Source: Pseudomonas fluorescens (GTDB lineage: Bacteria > Pseudomonadota > Gammaproteobacteria > Pseudomonadales > Pseudomonadaceae). From it: a DNA stretch of 64,000 nucleotides. Location of the stretch: the NCBI RefSeq assembly GCF_003732425.1, contig NZ_MOBX01000016.1, positions 372,001 to 436,000 of the forward strand, read 5' to 3'. The notes beneath the pieces are model-generated. The model was not told where the DNA came from. It saw only the letters and a program-made list of their open reading frames with translations, and searched no databases. A program made the translations under genes and the position numbers. Positions 35,050-43,262 of this stretch are shown piece after piece (within the stretch, counting starts at the first letter, position 1; each line of letters opens with the position of its first letter).

Positions 35050-35793
35050 ATGCGCGCATGGATTGGCATGATGGCCCTGGCTTGCGCGTTCAGCGCGCAG
35101 GCGGCCCCGAAAGTCGCAGTGACGGATCTGGCCTATCAGGAGCGTGTGGAGCAATACATCCACATCGTTTCGGCCCAGAGCAATCACCGCGACGGTTATT
35201 ACAGCTCCAGTGGTTCTTCGAGCTACAACGAGATCGAAGCAAGCACCAGCTACATCGAGCAAGGCGAGCTGCGCAAATTCACCGGCGACATCAAGGGTGA
35301 AATTTTGCGCACCGGCATGTTCCAGCTGGTGCAAGGCACGCCTTACACCGCGTCCTCCAAAGGTGACGTCTACGACGTGATCAAGCGCATCAAGGCCGGC
35401 AACTTCAAGGGTGCCGACTATGTGCTGTTCGGCACCGTGTCGGACATCGACTTCACCCAGGACATGAACGAGCTGGCGCACACCGACAGCTATTCGGCGG
35501 TGCTGGGTCTGACGCTGGTGGCGGATTTCAGCCTGATCAACACCAAGACCTTCGAGATCACCTCGGCCTTCACGGCGATGGGCGAAGCGCAGGACACCAA
35601 ACTGGTGAACGGCCGCGATATCAAGATCTCGCTGAACCGCCCACGGGTGGTGCGTGACGTGTCGAAGGCGCTGGGTGAGGACGTGGCCGGGCAACTGAGC
35701 ATGCAGCTCGGTGGCGGCGGTTACGAGCAGCCGCGTGAGGCGCCGCAGCGCAACAATCTGCCGCGTGATACTGCGCCGGTGATTTTGCACTGA
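35050..35793 (+). CDS. secreted CsgG/LpoB-fold protein, not lipidated
   Basis: 247 residues. Residues 1-19 form a Sec signal peptide ending AQAA, with no lipobox cysteine, unlike the four genes before it. The mature protein begins KVAVTDLAYQERV, a CsgG/LpoB-type first strand. A Tyr/Ser-rich insertion (RDGYYSSSGSSSYNE) follows at about residues 55-70, then the family core GELRKFTGDIKGEILRTGMF, KGADYVLFGTVSDIDFT and LTLVADFSLINTKTFEI. The last 25 residues are Pro/Arg/Asn-rich. A soluble periplasmic partner of the LpoB-like lipoprotein is an inference from fold and coupling. Confidence 0.78.
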   Translation: MRAWIGMMALACAFSAQAAPKVAVTDLAYQERVEQYIHIVSAQSNHRDGYYSSSGSSSYNEIEASTSYIEQGELRKFTGDIKGEILRTGMFQLVQGTPYTASSKGDVYDVIKRIKAGNFKGADYVLFGTVSDIDFTQDMNELAHTDSYSAVLGLTLVADFSLINTKTFEITSAFTAMGEAQDTKLVNGRDIKISLNRPRVVRDVSKALGEDVAGQLSMQLGGGGYEQPREAPQRNNLPRDTAPVILH

Positions 35794-35811
35794 CTCTTGG
35801 CTGAACGCGTT

Positions 35812-35935
35812 CTGTGGCGAGGGGCTCTGTGGCGAGGGGATTTATCCCCGTTGGGTCGCGAAGCGGCCCTCGCTATTGATTCAAGACGATTGGGACTGCT
35901 GCGCAGTCCAACGGGGATAAATCCCCTCGCCACAA
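35812..35935. repeat. REPIN, family A variant (GGGGATTTATCCCC)
   Basis: Arms CTGTGGCGAGGGGATTTATC and the inverted GATAAATCCCCTCGCCACA bracket about 90 bases. The left end is partly duplicated: TCTGTGGCGAGGGG occurs at 35811-35824 and again at 35826-35839. Confidence 0.86.
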
Positions 35936-35967
35936 AAGCTCGCTTGCCCCGATGTCTCGGTAGAAAT

Positions 35968-36000
35968 AAAAAAGGCGACCTCACGAGGTCGCCTTTTTTA
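35968..36000. terminator. bidirectional terminator between the lipoprotein operon and the LysE gene
   Basis: AAAAAAGGCGACCTC and GAGGTCGCCTTTTTT form a 9-base G+C-rich stem with an ACGA-sized loop and T-runs on both strands. It ends both convergent units. Confidence 0.92.
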
Positions 36001-36013
36001 TTGCCTGCGAGGT

Positions 36014-36646
36014 TTACGCCGCCGCTTTACGCAACGTCGCCATAAACGCTGCCGCACCAATGAACAGCCCGGCAAACGTGCGGTTCATACGCTTCTGCTG
36101 CTGCGGTGTGCGCAACAGACGCAACACCTTCGACGCCAGGCCGGTGTAGCCCGCCATGACAATCAGGTCGACGAAGATCATCGTCACACCGATCACCACA
36201 TACTGAATCAGCAAAGGCGCATGCGGGTTGATGAACTGCGGCAGCACCGCGAGCATGAACACCAAAGCCTTGGGGTTGCTGATGTTCACCAGAAAGCCAC
36301 GAAACACCAGCGCCAGCGGCTTGCCGATCGGCCGCACCGCCGCGTCATCGCTCATGTCCATGGGCAGCGCGCGCCATTGCTTGATAGCCAGATACACAAG
36401 GTAAGCGACACCAAACCATTTGATCGCGTGGAAAGCCGTTGCCGAAGCGGTCAGGATTGCGCCAACGCCGGCGCCGACAATCGCGATCTGCACCGCCAGA
36501 CCGATTTGCAGGCCGAGGGCGTTCCAGTAACCGCGCCAGAAACCGTATTGCAGACCGCTGGACATCGACGCAATGGCGCCAGCCCCCGGGGAAAGACTGA
36601 TCACCCAGCAGGCGGCAAAAAACGCCAGCCATGTTTGAAGCTCCAT
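36014..36646 (-). CDS. LysE/RhtB-family exporter
   Basis: 210 residues from the ATG at 36646 (GCGAGG upstream); the frame is open to 36709. Six hydrophobic segments. The family N-terminus WLAFFAACWVISLSPGAGAIASMSSGLQYG contains the conserved SPGPx-like turn. The central VYLAIKQWRA and FVNISNPKA-like FLVNISNPKALVFMLAVLPQF are diagnostic. RhtB members export homoserine, homoserine lactone or other amino acids; the substrate here is unknown. Monocistronic, converging on the lipoprotein operon. Confidence 0.92.
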   Translation of the reverse strand: MELQTWLAFFAACWVISLSPGAGAIASMSSGLQYGFWRGYWNALGLQIGLAVQIAIVGAGVGAILTASATAFHAIKWFGVAYLVYLAIKQWRALPMDMSDDAAVRPIGKPLALVFRGFLVNISNPKALVFMLAVLPQFINPHAPLLIQYVVIGVTMIFVDLIVMAGYTGLASKVLRLLRTPQQQKRMNRTFAGLFIGAAAFMATLRKAAA

Positions 36647-36707
36647 CGCACACCTCGCATCTGAATCGTGACAGACGCTCAAGCTAATGCGGATTGGGGC
36701 TAAAAGC

Positions 36708-36781
36708 AAAAGATCGCAGCCTGCGGCAGCTCCTACATTGAATGCGATCCCTGTAGGAGCTGCCGCAGGCTGCGATCTTTT
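36708..36781. repeat. REP hairpin, family C
   Basis: AAAAGATCGCAGCCTGCGGC (left) and its reverse complement ending at 36781. Second copy of the element at 6170-6245. It follows the stop of the MscS-like gene on the minus strand. Confidence 0.88.
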
Positions 36782-36797
36782 GATCTTGCTTTAAGAC

Positions 36798-37379
36798 TTA
36801 CTTCTCGAACCCGCTCGAAGGGAATACATCGGTCCCGCGCCAACGTCGCACCGATCGCTGGAAGAACAGACTATTGGGCACTTGCACCATGGCGCTGCCC
36901 GTCCCGAGTTCTTCAGCCTCGATCAACGTGGTGTAGAGCAGATTGATCGCCACCACGCGGCCTTTGACGCCCGGCTTGTCAGTGGTGTCGACCAACTCGA
37001 CCACATCACCCAACCGGAAGGGTCCGACGGTAAAAATCAGAATCGCGCAGAGCAGGTTCGACAGCACGCTCCACATCGCAAAGAACGCCACCGCCGCCAC
37101 CGCGACGAACCCTGACAGCGCCGTCCACAATACCGTGGCCGAGACACCAAGGCGTTCCAGTACAAAGATCAGCGCACTGCCCATGATCAGCCAGCGCAAC
37201 ACGCCGCGCAGCGGCATCAGCAATTGCGGCGGGAACGGATAGCGCTCGCCCAGACGGGTCAGGCACTTGGCGACGAAGCGCTGCGCGACGTAACCGGCCA
37301 GCAGGATCAGCAGAATCTGCACGCCAAACCAGACCGGTTCGACCCACTCCGCCGGCAGCGGCAGCTTGAACGCTTCCAT
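36798..37379 (-). CDS. small MscS-type mechanosensitive channel protein
   Basis: 193 residues from the ATG at 37379, which shares one base with the stop of the ABC-F gene (TGATG). Three hydrophobic segments are followed by the MscS pore helix and beta domain: FVAVAAVAFFAMWSVLSNLLCAI, then VGPFRLGDVVELVDT and GRVVAINLLYTTL. It ends soon after the beta domain (VQVPNSLFFQRSVRRW), so it lacks the long C-terminal cage of E. coli MscS. Likely an inner-membrane channel for osmotic down-shock. Coupling to an ABC-F ATPase is a positional fact without a clear functional reason. Confidence 0.85.
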   Translation of the reverse strand: MEAFKLPLPAEWVEPVWFGVQILLILLAGYVAQRFVAKCLTRLGERYPFPPQLLMPLRGVLRWLIMGSALIFVLERLGVSATVLWTALSGFVAVAAVAFFAMWSVLSNLLCAILIFTVGPFRLGDVVELVDTTDKPGVKGRVVAINLLYTTLIEAEELGTGSAMVQVPNSLFFQRSVRRWRGTDVFPSSGFEK

Positions 37380-39289
37380 CAGGACAGCGCCTCCAGCTCC
37401 GCTTGCATGCTTTCCAGCGTCTCGAGCGCTTCCATCCACGCTTCTTCCAGCTCGGCTTCGCGAACCTTCAACTTGGCCTGCTCGGCGAGCAGATCACGCA
37501 ACTCGTTCTTGCGCGCTGGCTCGTAGATGTCGCTGTCGCCGAGGCTGGCGTCGACCTTGGCCAGTTTCTCGTGAAGCTTGCCCAGCTCGGCTTCGAGCTT
37601 GTCGGCTTCACGCTTGTGCGGGGCCAGTTGCTGACGCAACGCAGCAGCCGCCTGACGCTGGGCCTTTTTGTCGGTCTTGTCCGGATTGACCGGAGTATTA
37701 CTGACCGGCGCGTTGCGCTGACGGTATTCCACCAGCCAGCGCGCGTAGTCTTCGAGGTCGCCATCAAACTCTTCGACCTTGCCGTCAGCGACCAGGTAGA
37801 AGTTGTCGGTAGTGCTCTTGAGCAAGTGCCGATCGTGAGACACCACCAGCACCGCGCCGCTGAATTCCTGCAGCGCCATGGTCAGCGCCAGGCGCATTTC
37901 CAGATCGAGGTGGTTGGTCGGTTCGTCGAGCAGCAGCAGGTTCGGCCGCTCCCAGGCAATCAATGCCAGGGCCAGACGCGCCTTTTCACCACCGGAGAAA
38001 TTCAGTACCGGCTCATCGATGCGCGCACCACGGAAGTCGAAACCACCGAGGAAATCGCGCAGGGTCTGCTCGCGCTCGGTCGGCGCCAGACGCTGCAGGT
38101 GCAGCAACGGGCTGGCCTTGGAGTCCAGCGAGTCGAGCTGATGCTGGGCGAAATAACCGACCACGGTGTTCTCGCCACGGGTCAGGCGCCCGGCGATCGG
38201 TGACAGCTCGCCGGCGAGGTTCTTGATCAGCGTCGATTTACCCGCACCGTTCGGGCCGAGCAGGCCGATTCGCGCACCCGGGGTCAGTTGCAGCTTGACC
38301 TTTTCCAGGATGATTTTGTCACCGTAACCGAGACGCGCATCCGACAGATCGATCAGCGGACTGGATATCTTGGTCGACTCGCGAAAGACGAAGTCGAACG
38401 GCGAATCGACGTGGGCCGCGGACAGCTCTTCCATCCGCTCCAGCGCCTTGATCCGGCTCTGCGCCTGACGGGCCTTGGTCGCCTGGGCCTTGAAACGGGC
38501 GATGTAGCTTTCCATGTGCGCACGTTGCGCCTGCTGCTTCTCGTAGGCCTGTTGCTGCTGGGCCAGACGCTCGGCACGGGCGCGTTCGAACGCGGTATAG
38601 CCGCCGCGATACAGGGTGATTTTGCGCTGATCGACATGCGCCACGTGATCGACGACTTCATCGAGGAAATCACGGTCGTGGGAAATCAGCAGCAAGGTGC
38701 CCGGGTAGCTTTTCAGCCACTCTTCAAGCCAGATGATCGCGTCGAGGTCCAAGTGGTTGGTCGGTTCGTCGAGCAACAACAGGTCCGACGGGCACATCAA
38801 TGCCTGCGCCAGATTCAGACGCATCCGCCAGCCACCGGAGAAATCTCCTACCTGGCGATCCATCTGCTCATTAGTGAAGCCGAGACCGGCCAGCAATTTG
38901 CGCGCTCGCGCATCGGCGGTGTAACCATCGGCGCTGTCGAGTTCGGCGTGCAGACGGGCCAGCGCGACGCCGTCGTGAGCCGCTTCGGCCACGGCGAGGT
39001 CACGTTGCACCTCGCGCAGACGCAGGTCGCCGTCGAGCACATAGTCGACCGCCAGGCGTTCGAGAGTGTCGACCTCCTGGCGCATGTGCGCGATGCGCCA
39101 GTCGGCCGGCAGCAGGCAGTCGCCCGAATCCGGGTGCAACTCGCCACGCAGCAGGGCAAACAGGCTGGATTTGCCGGCGCCGTTGGCACCGATGAGGCCG
39201 GCTTTGTGGCCGGCGTGCAGGGTCAGCTCGGCGTCTTCTAGCAGACGTTGCGGGCCACGCTGTAAAGTCAGGTTCTGAAGTCGGATCAT
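37379..39289 (-). CDS. ABC-F family ATPase (YheS type)
   Basis: 636 residues. It has two ABC domains in one chain and no membrane segments, so it is an ABC-F translation-type protein rather than a transporter. First domain: GANGAGKSS (residues 34-42), signature FSGGWRMRLNLAQAL, Walker B LLLLDEPTNHLDLDAI. The linker has the charged coiled arm YEKQQAQRAHMESYIARFKAQATKARQAQ, typical of ABC-F. Second domain: GPNGAGKST, FSGGEKARLALAL, DEPTNHLDLE. A C-terminal coiled coil follows (about residues 535-636). YheS-like ABC-F proteins act at the ribosome. Confidence 0.93.
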   Translation of the reverse strand: MIRLQNLTLQRGPQRLLEDAELTLHAGHKAGLIGANGAGKSSLFALLRGELHPDSGDCLLPADWRIAHMRQEVDTLERLAVDYVLDGDLRLREVQRDLAVAEAAHDGVALARLHAELDSADGYTADARARKLLAGLGFTNEQMDRQVGDFSGGWRMRLNLAQALMCPSDLLLLDEPTNHLDLDAIIWLEEWLKSYPGTLLLISHDRDFLDEVVDHVAHVDQRKITLYRGGYTAFERARAERLAQQQQAYEKQQAQRAHMESYIARFKAQATKARQAQSRIKALERMEELSAAHVDSPFDFVFRESTKISSPLIDLSDARLGYGDKIILEKVKLQLTPGARIGLLGPNGAGKSTLIKNLAGELSPIAGRLTRGENTVVGYFAQHQLDSLDSKASPLLHLQRLAPTEREQTLRDFLGGFDFRGARIDEPVLNFSGGEKARLALALIAWERPNLLLLDEPTNHLDLEMRLALTMALQEFSGAVLVVSHDRHLLKSTTDNFYLVADGKVEEFDGDLEDYARWLVEYRQRNAPVSNTPVNPDKTDKKAQRQAAAALRQQLAPHKREADKLEAELGKLHEKLAKVDASLGDSDIYEPARKNELRDLLAEQAKLKVREAELEEAWMEALETLESMQAELEALS

Positions 39290-39339
39290 AATGGCGGCGG
39301 AGTCTACCAGCTTCGCTCACAACTGGCGCGAGTAGCACG

Positions 39340-39801
39340 ATGTCCTCTGACCTGTGGAGCTTTTCCCTTGCCACCTACGCCCGCCCGGGCGTGGAAGATG
39401 CCTGCCTGCAACTGCAAACGGCGGGCGTCAATGTGTGCCTGCTGCTATGCGGCTTATGGCTGGAGCAGCGCGGGGTGATCTGTGATGAACAACGTGTAAG
39501 CCTGCTTCAGACGCTGACCGAGCCTTGGGATACCGAGGTGGTGCAGCCGCTGCGCGCACTACGGCTGCAATGGAAAGCGCGGGCCGTTGAAGATGCGGTG
39601 CTGAAAGGCATGCGCGAGCAGATCAAATCACTTGAGCTCGAAGCTGAGCGAGCGTTGCTGTCACGACTGGAGGGTGTTGCGCAGGAGTGGGGGCAAAACG
39701 GCGCAGGCTCGAAGACCTGGCTAGAAGGATTGGCCGGCTCGGCGGCCAGCCCGAACCGCGACGCGCTGCAAGTGCTGCGCGTCGCGGCAACCGGCGCTTA
39801 G
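39340..39801 (+). CDS. TIGR02444-family protein
   Basis: 153 residues. The N-terminal pattern LWSFSLATYARPGVEDACLQLQ and GVNVCLLLCGLWLEQRG is diagnostic for TIGR02444. The protein is mostly helical with no catalytic motif and no export signal, so it is a cytoplasmic protein of unknown role. It diverges from the ABC-F gene by 50 bases and its last four bases overlap the convergent algP stop. Confidence 0.85.
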   Translation: MSSDLWSFSLATYARPGVEDACLQLQTAGVNVCLLLCGLWLEQRGVICDEQRVSLLQTLTEPWDTEVVQPLRALRLQWKARAVEDAVLKGMREQIKSLELEAERALLSRLEGVAQEWGQNGAGSKTWLEGLAGSAASPNRDALQVLRVAATGA

Positions 39802-40934
39802 GAAGCGCTGGTCGGGTTGTTGCTGACGCTCGACGCAGCGGCTGGCGATGGCGCAGTCGAAGGGGTCGAGGTGGTACCGGCTGGGGCAGCGGCGGCTGGA
39901 GTGGCTGGCGCGGCAGGCTTGGCAGCTGGAGTAGTAGCCGGTTTGGCAGCGGCTGGTTTGGCAGCAACTGGCTTTTTCACGGCGGGTTTTGCAGCTGGTT
40001 TGGCGGCCGGTTTGGCAGCAGCAGGCTTGGCAGCCGTGGTTGCTGGTTTAGCAGCGGAGGCCGGTTTCGCGGCTGGTTTGGCTGCCGGTTTGGCGGCGGC
40101 TTTCACTGCTGGTTTGGCGGCTGGCTTGGCGGCAGTTTTGGCAGCGGGTTTAGCTGCAGCTGGTTTGGCAGCGGCGGTTTTGGCAGCAGGTTTTGCGGCT
40201 GGTTTAGCGGCCGGTTTCGCCACAGCTTTCGCCGCCGGTTTGGCAGCTGCGGTTTTCGCTGGAGCGGCTTTGGTCGCTGCTGGTTTTGCGGCTGGTTTTG
40301 CAGCCGGTTTGGCGGCAGCAGTTCTCGCGGCAGGCTTGGCGGCAGCTGGTTTTGCAGCAGTGGTTTTAGCCGCAGGTTTTGCAGCGGTTTTGGCAGCTGG
40401 TTTAGCCGCTGCTTTTACCGGTGCCTTGGCCGCAGTTTTTGCAGCAGGTTTAGCCGCTGCAGTTTTCGCCGCTGGCTTGGCGGCAGCCGGTTTGGCAGCT
40501 GCTTTCTTCGCCGGCGCCGCTGCTGGTTTGGCGGCACGGGTGGACAGTACTTTGCCCACGGCTTCTTGAACGCGACCCACACCCTGGGCCAGTTTCAGGC
40601 TTTCCTGAGCATCGCGCTTGAGTTGCAGAATGTAGCTGCGAGTGTCGGACTGACGATCCTTCAAGGCATCGAGCAGGTCTTCCAGTTCTTTCACGGCGGC
40701 CTTGGCTTTGTTCTGCGCCTTGGCTTTACCGGCAGTGGCTGCGTCCTGCAATTTGGTGCGGGATTTGTGCAGTTTTTCTTGTGCCTTGCCGCGTTGCTTT
40801 TCCAGTTTGGCGAGCAGTTTTTCAGCATCAGCCAAGGCTTGGGAGCAAGCGTTTTCCAGATGCTCGAGCAGGCTGCCCGAGAGTTGTTGGAGTAAGTGCA
40901 ACGGAGTATTTACAGGCTTCTTGGTGGCCGACAT
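39798..40934 (-). CDS. algP: AlgP, histone H1-like Lys/Pro/Ala-repeat protein
   Basis: 378 residues. The first 130 residues form a charged helical domain (LHLLQQLSGSLLEHLENA; KLLAKLEKQRGKAQEKLHKS). From about residue 135 to 345 the protein is a low-complexity run of K-P-A-A repeats, roughly two dozen, with K-T-A-A variants; the tail is Ser/Thr/Ala/Pro-rich. P. aeruginosa AlgP (AlgR3) resembles histone H1, can bind DNA through the repeat region and was tied to control of algD. The neighbours FKBP and algQ match the P. aeruginosa order. Repeat number varies between strains, so the length may differ from relatives. Confidence 0.92.
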   Translation of the reverse strand: MSATKKPVNTPLHLLQQLSGSLLEHLENACSQALADAEKLLAKLEKQRGKAQEKLHKSRTKLQDAATAGKAKAQNKAKAAVKELEDLLDALKDRQSDTRSYILQLKRDAQESLKLAQGVGRVQEAVGKVLSTRAAKPAAAPAKKAAAKPAAAKPAAKTAAAKPAAKTAAKAPVKAAAKPAAKTAAKPAAKTTAAKPAAAKPAARTAAAKPAAKPAAKPAATKAAPAKTAAAKPAAKAVAKPAAKPAAKPAAKTAAAKPAAAKPAAKTAAKPAAKPAVKAAAKPAAKPAAKPASAAKPATTAAKPAAAKPAAKPAAKPAVKKPVAAKPAAAKPATTPAAKPAAPATPAAAAPAGTTSTPSTAPSPAAASSVSNNPTSAS

Positions 40935-41126
40935 GGTTTACCTCCTGGCTGACGTGGGTGCGGCTCATACTAGACCTCTGCAGTTACCGCCGCTAGGGCA
41001 TCTTGACAGTATCGATTGCGTTGCGTTGCACCGAATCAAAAATGTTCTACGCGAAGTCAAAAGCAGTTCACCGTTGCAGAGGTGCGCGCTGGCATAATCC
41101 ACCGCATCTCAGGACGGAGAGTGCCC

Positions 41127-41792
41127 ATGTCGCGCTACTTTTTTTTAACCCTCTGCATGGTTTTTTCGGCCGCTCACGCTGACGAAAAAACCACCGCGAA
41201 CGATGCTCACGATCTGGCCTACAGTCTCGGTGCCAGCCTCGGTGAACGACTGCGTCAGGAAGTCCCGCAACTGCAGATCCAGGCGCTGATCGATGGCCTG
41301 CAGCAAGCCTATCAGGGCAAGCCGCTGGCACTGAGCGAAGCGCGCATCGAACAGATTCTGGCTGATCACGAAGCGCAAAATGCCGAGCACTCAGCACAAC
41401 CTTCGAGCGATGCGGCGATGGAAAACGAGCAGCGTTTTCTCACCGCTGAAAAAGCCAAACCGGGTGTTAAGGAACTGGCTGACGGCATCCTGCTCACCGA
41501 GCTGACACCAGGCTCTGGCGCCAAGGCCGGCCCCGATGGAAAAGTGCAGGTGCTGTATGTCGGACGGCTGCCGGACGGCACCGTGTTCGACCAGAACAGT
41601 CAGCCACAATGGTTCAACCTCGACAGCGTGATTGCCGGCTGGCGCACCGCGTTGCAGAACATGCCGGTAGGTGCGAAATGGCGGCTGGTGATTCCATCGG
41701 ATCAGGCCTATGGCGCTGACGGTGCCGGCGACTTGATCGCACCGTTTACACCGCTGGTGTTTGAAGTGGAATTGCGTGGCGCGACGAGTTGA
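41127..41792 (+). CDS. FKBP-type peptidyl-prolyl isomerase, exported
   Basis: 221 residues from the ATG at 41127 (AGGACGGAGAG upstream). Residues 1-18 are a signal peptide (YFFLTLCMVFSAAHA). An N-terminal helical dimer domain (about residues 25-105; LAYSLGASLGERLRQE) precedes the FKBP domain with VQVLYVGRLPDGTVFDQN and GWRTALQNMPVGAKWRLVIPSDQAYG. This is the Mip/FkpA/FklB arrangement for folding of periplasmic proteins. It is divergent from algP and ends at a strong bidirectional terminator. Confidence 0.93.
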   Translation: MSRYFFLTLCMVFSAAHADEKTTANDAHDLAYSLGASLGERLRQEVPQLQIQALIDGLQQAYQGKPLALSEARIEQILADHEAQNAEHSAQPSSDAAMENEQRFLTAEKAKPGVKELADGILLTELTPGSGAKAGPDGKVQVLYVGRLPDGTVFDQNSQPQWFNLDSVIAGWRTALQNMPVGAKWRLVIPSDQAYGADGAGDLIAPFTPLVFEVELRGATS

Positions 41793-41801
41793 GCAGGCAA
41801 T

Positions 41802-41836
41802 AAAAAACGGTGCGCTTTGGGGCGCACCGTTTTTTT
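41802..41836. terminator. bidirectional terminator between the FKBP gene and algQ
   Basis: AAAAAACGGTGCGC and GCGCACCGTTTTTTT form a stem of eight bases around TTTGGG, with A- and T-runs on both sides. It serves the convergent FKBP and algQ genes. Confidence 0.92.
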
Positions 41837-41850
41837 GATCAGGGTTCGGA

Positions 41851-42309
41851 TCAGGCCTGAACCGGATCCTCTTCCTTGTGTGCCGTATGCAGCACTTCAA
41901 TCAGGCAGTCCTCAAGTTCGAAGCGCTCGTGCAACAGGCCACCGAGTTCCTTGAACTTCTCGGCGACGCATTTGCCCTCATCGCACAAGTCATTGAACGC
42001 GAGCAGCTTCTCGGTGATGACGTCGATGCGCGGATAGAGCGTCTCGGCGAGTTCCAGACCACGCTTGTCGTTGAACGCCTTGGCTTCGCCGGTCAGCTGT
42101 TCGTAGATTTCGAAGTGCCCGGCCGACACGTAATCAACCAGCACGCCGCAGAATTCCTGCAAGGGCTTGCGGCTCTCGGACAGCGACTCAGGCTGCGCGC
42201 CGAGCTTGTCGTAGGCGCCGATCAGATCTTCACGCTCTTGCAACCAGCGGTCGATCAGCAGATGAACCCCACCCCAACGTTCCTGAGCATTCTGACAACT
42301 TTCGAGCAT
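41851..42309 (-). CDS. algQ: anti-sigma70 factor AlgQ (Rsd homologue)
   Basis: 152 residues from the ATG at 42309 (AAGGGAAGAG upstream); the frame extends to 42336. The Rsd/AlgQ family is all helical: QNAQERWGGVHLLIDRWLQEREDLI at the start, LQEFCGVLVDYVSAGHFEIYEQL in the middle and LHERFELEDCLIEVLH at the end. AlgQ binds domain 4 of sigma70 and shifts polymerase toward alternative sigma factors; in P. aeruginosa it affects alginate and siderophore genes. It sits in the conserved algP-FKBP-algQ-dsb order. Confidence 0.95.
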   Translation of the reverse strand: MLESCQNAQERWGGVHLLIDRWLQEREDLIGAYDKLGAQPESLSESRKPLQEFCGVLVDYVSAGHFEIYEQLTGEAKAFNDKRGLELAETLYPRIDVITEKLLAFNDLCDEGKCVAEKFKELGGLLHERFELEDCLIEVLHTAHKEEDPVQA

Positions 42310-42492
42310 GGCGATCTCTCTTCCCTTGTGGGTCATGCTGCTCTACACCCGCGCCCCTCTTTTGATTTTGGCTTGGGGGACGGCCGGGCAGAGCGTCATC
42401 GAGCAACATAAATCCAATGACACGTGCGGGCCAGATTATGCCCGCACGCCTATGGCTTCAAGGTACGCAGGAGATAAAGTTCATACAAGTGT

Positions 42493-43044
42493 TTAATCCC
42501 GCAGCGGCACCGGGTGCGACGCTTCGCCGCTGAGCGGTCGTTGCAGCGCACTCCAGACCAGACGCAACAATTGATATACCGCCAGAATTGCTACCGCGAA
42601 AAAGAACAGCAGGCTCCACTCCGGGATGCTCAAGTCAAACAGCGTCCATGAAATTTCCGCACAATCGGCACCGCCGCTAAACATCCTTTGCAGCGCACAG
42701 ATCCACGGCAGACCACCGAGCAATGTCTCGGGGGCTGGCGAGCAATTGAGCAATTGCAGCAGGGGATCGCTCTGTATCAATACCTGTCGCCAGGCCGCCG
42801 TGGTACCTCCCAGGCTCGCGCCCAGTGTCAACAGCCAGTAAAAACATAAACCGACACGCTTGGGGCCATGCACCGCCGCCAGACCACTGGTGGCGCACAG
42901 CAGCGTGAGGAAAAGGCGCTGCACCAGGCACAGGCTGCACGGCGTCAGACCGACTGCATATTCAAGATAATAGGAAGCTCCCAGAGCAAAGGCCCCCGCA
43001 GTGAAAGCCATGAAGAACAAGGAGCGTGAGCAGGCCAACGACAT
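42493..43044 (-). CDS. dsbB: disulfide bond formation protein B
   Basis: 183 residues, four membrane segments. It reoxidises DsbA and passes electrons to quinones at the inner membrane. The first periplasmic loop has the redox pair CSLC (Cys36, Cys39). The second loop has Cys101 (LNCSPA) and several later cysteines (PWICALQ, GADCAEISW) that provide the second redox pair. The family also shows LCLVQR after the CSLC. P. aeruginosa has two DsbB-type proteins; this locus matches the one beside algQ (called dsbH there). Confidence 0.92.
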   Translation of the reverse strand: MSLACSRSLFFMAFTAGAFALGASYYLEYAVGLTPCSLCLVQRLFLTLLCATSGLAAVHGPKRVGLCFYWLLTLGASLGGTTAAWRQVLIQSDPLLQLLNCSPAPETLLGGLPWICALQRMFSGGADCAEISWTLFDLSIPEWSLLFFFAVAILAVYQLLRLVWSALQRPLSGEASHPVPLRD

Positions 43045-43230
43045 GGCTTTTCCGTAACAGTAGAGACAGGCGGTTACGGTAGAGGAAAGCGAGTCAGCCT
43101 TTCAAGGCAAGGTCCTGCGGACAGTTCACCAGAGGTGTAGGGAAAACCCGACAGGATCAAGAGGAATCGGTGTAGTCCGTTGTAGGAATTTGCCTCAGAC
43201 ACCCGCTGAAGTTGAAATTTCAGCCACAAA

Positions 43231-43261
43231 AGATAAGCGAGGGAGCGAGCTCCCTCGCCAC
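43231..43261 (-). terminator. hairpin ending the hem operon
   Basis: GCGAGGGAG and CTCCCTCGC form a 9-base stem around CGAG at 43237-43258, starting two bases after the hemY stop on the minus strand, with TTATCTTTTG after it. It looks like a single family A REP arm reused as a terminator. Confidence 0.65.
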
Positions 43262-43262
43262 T

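Noticed and set aside
39817..40569. 250-codon Ala/Gly/Leu-rich plus-strand frame
   Set aside because: Antisense of the AlgP repeat tract; its repetition is inherited from the KPAA codons.
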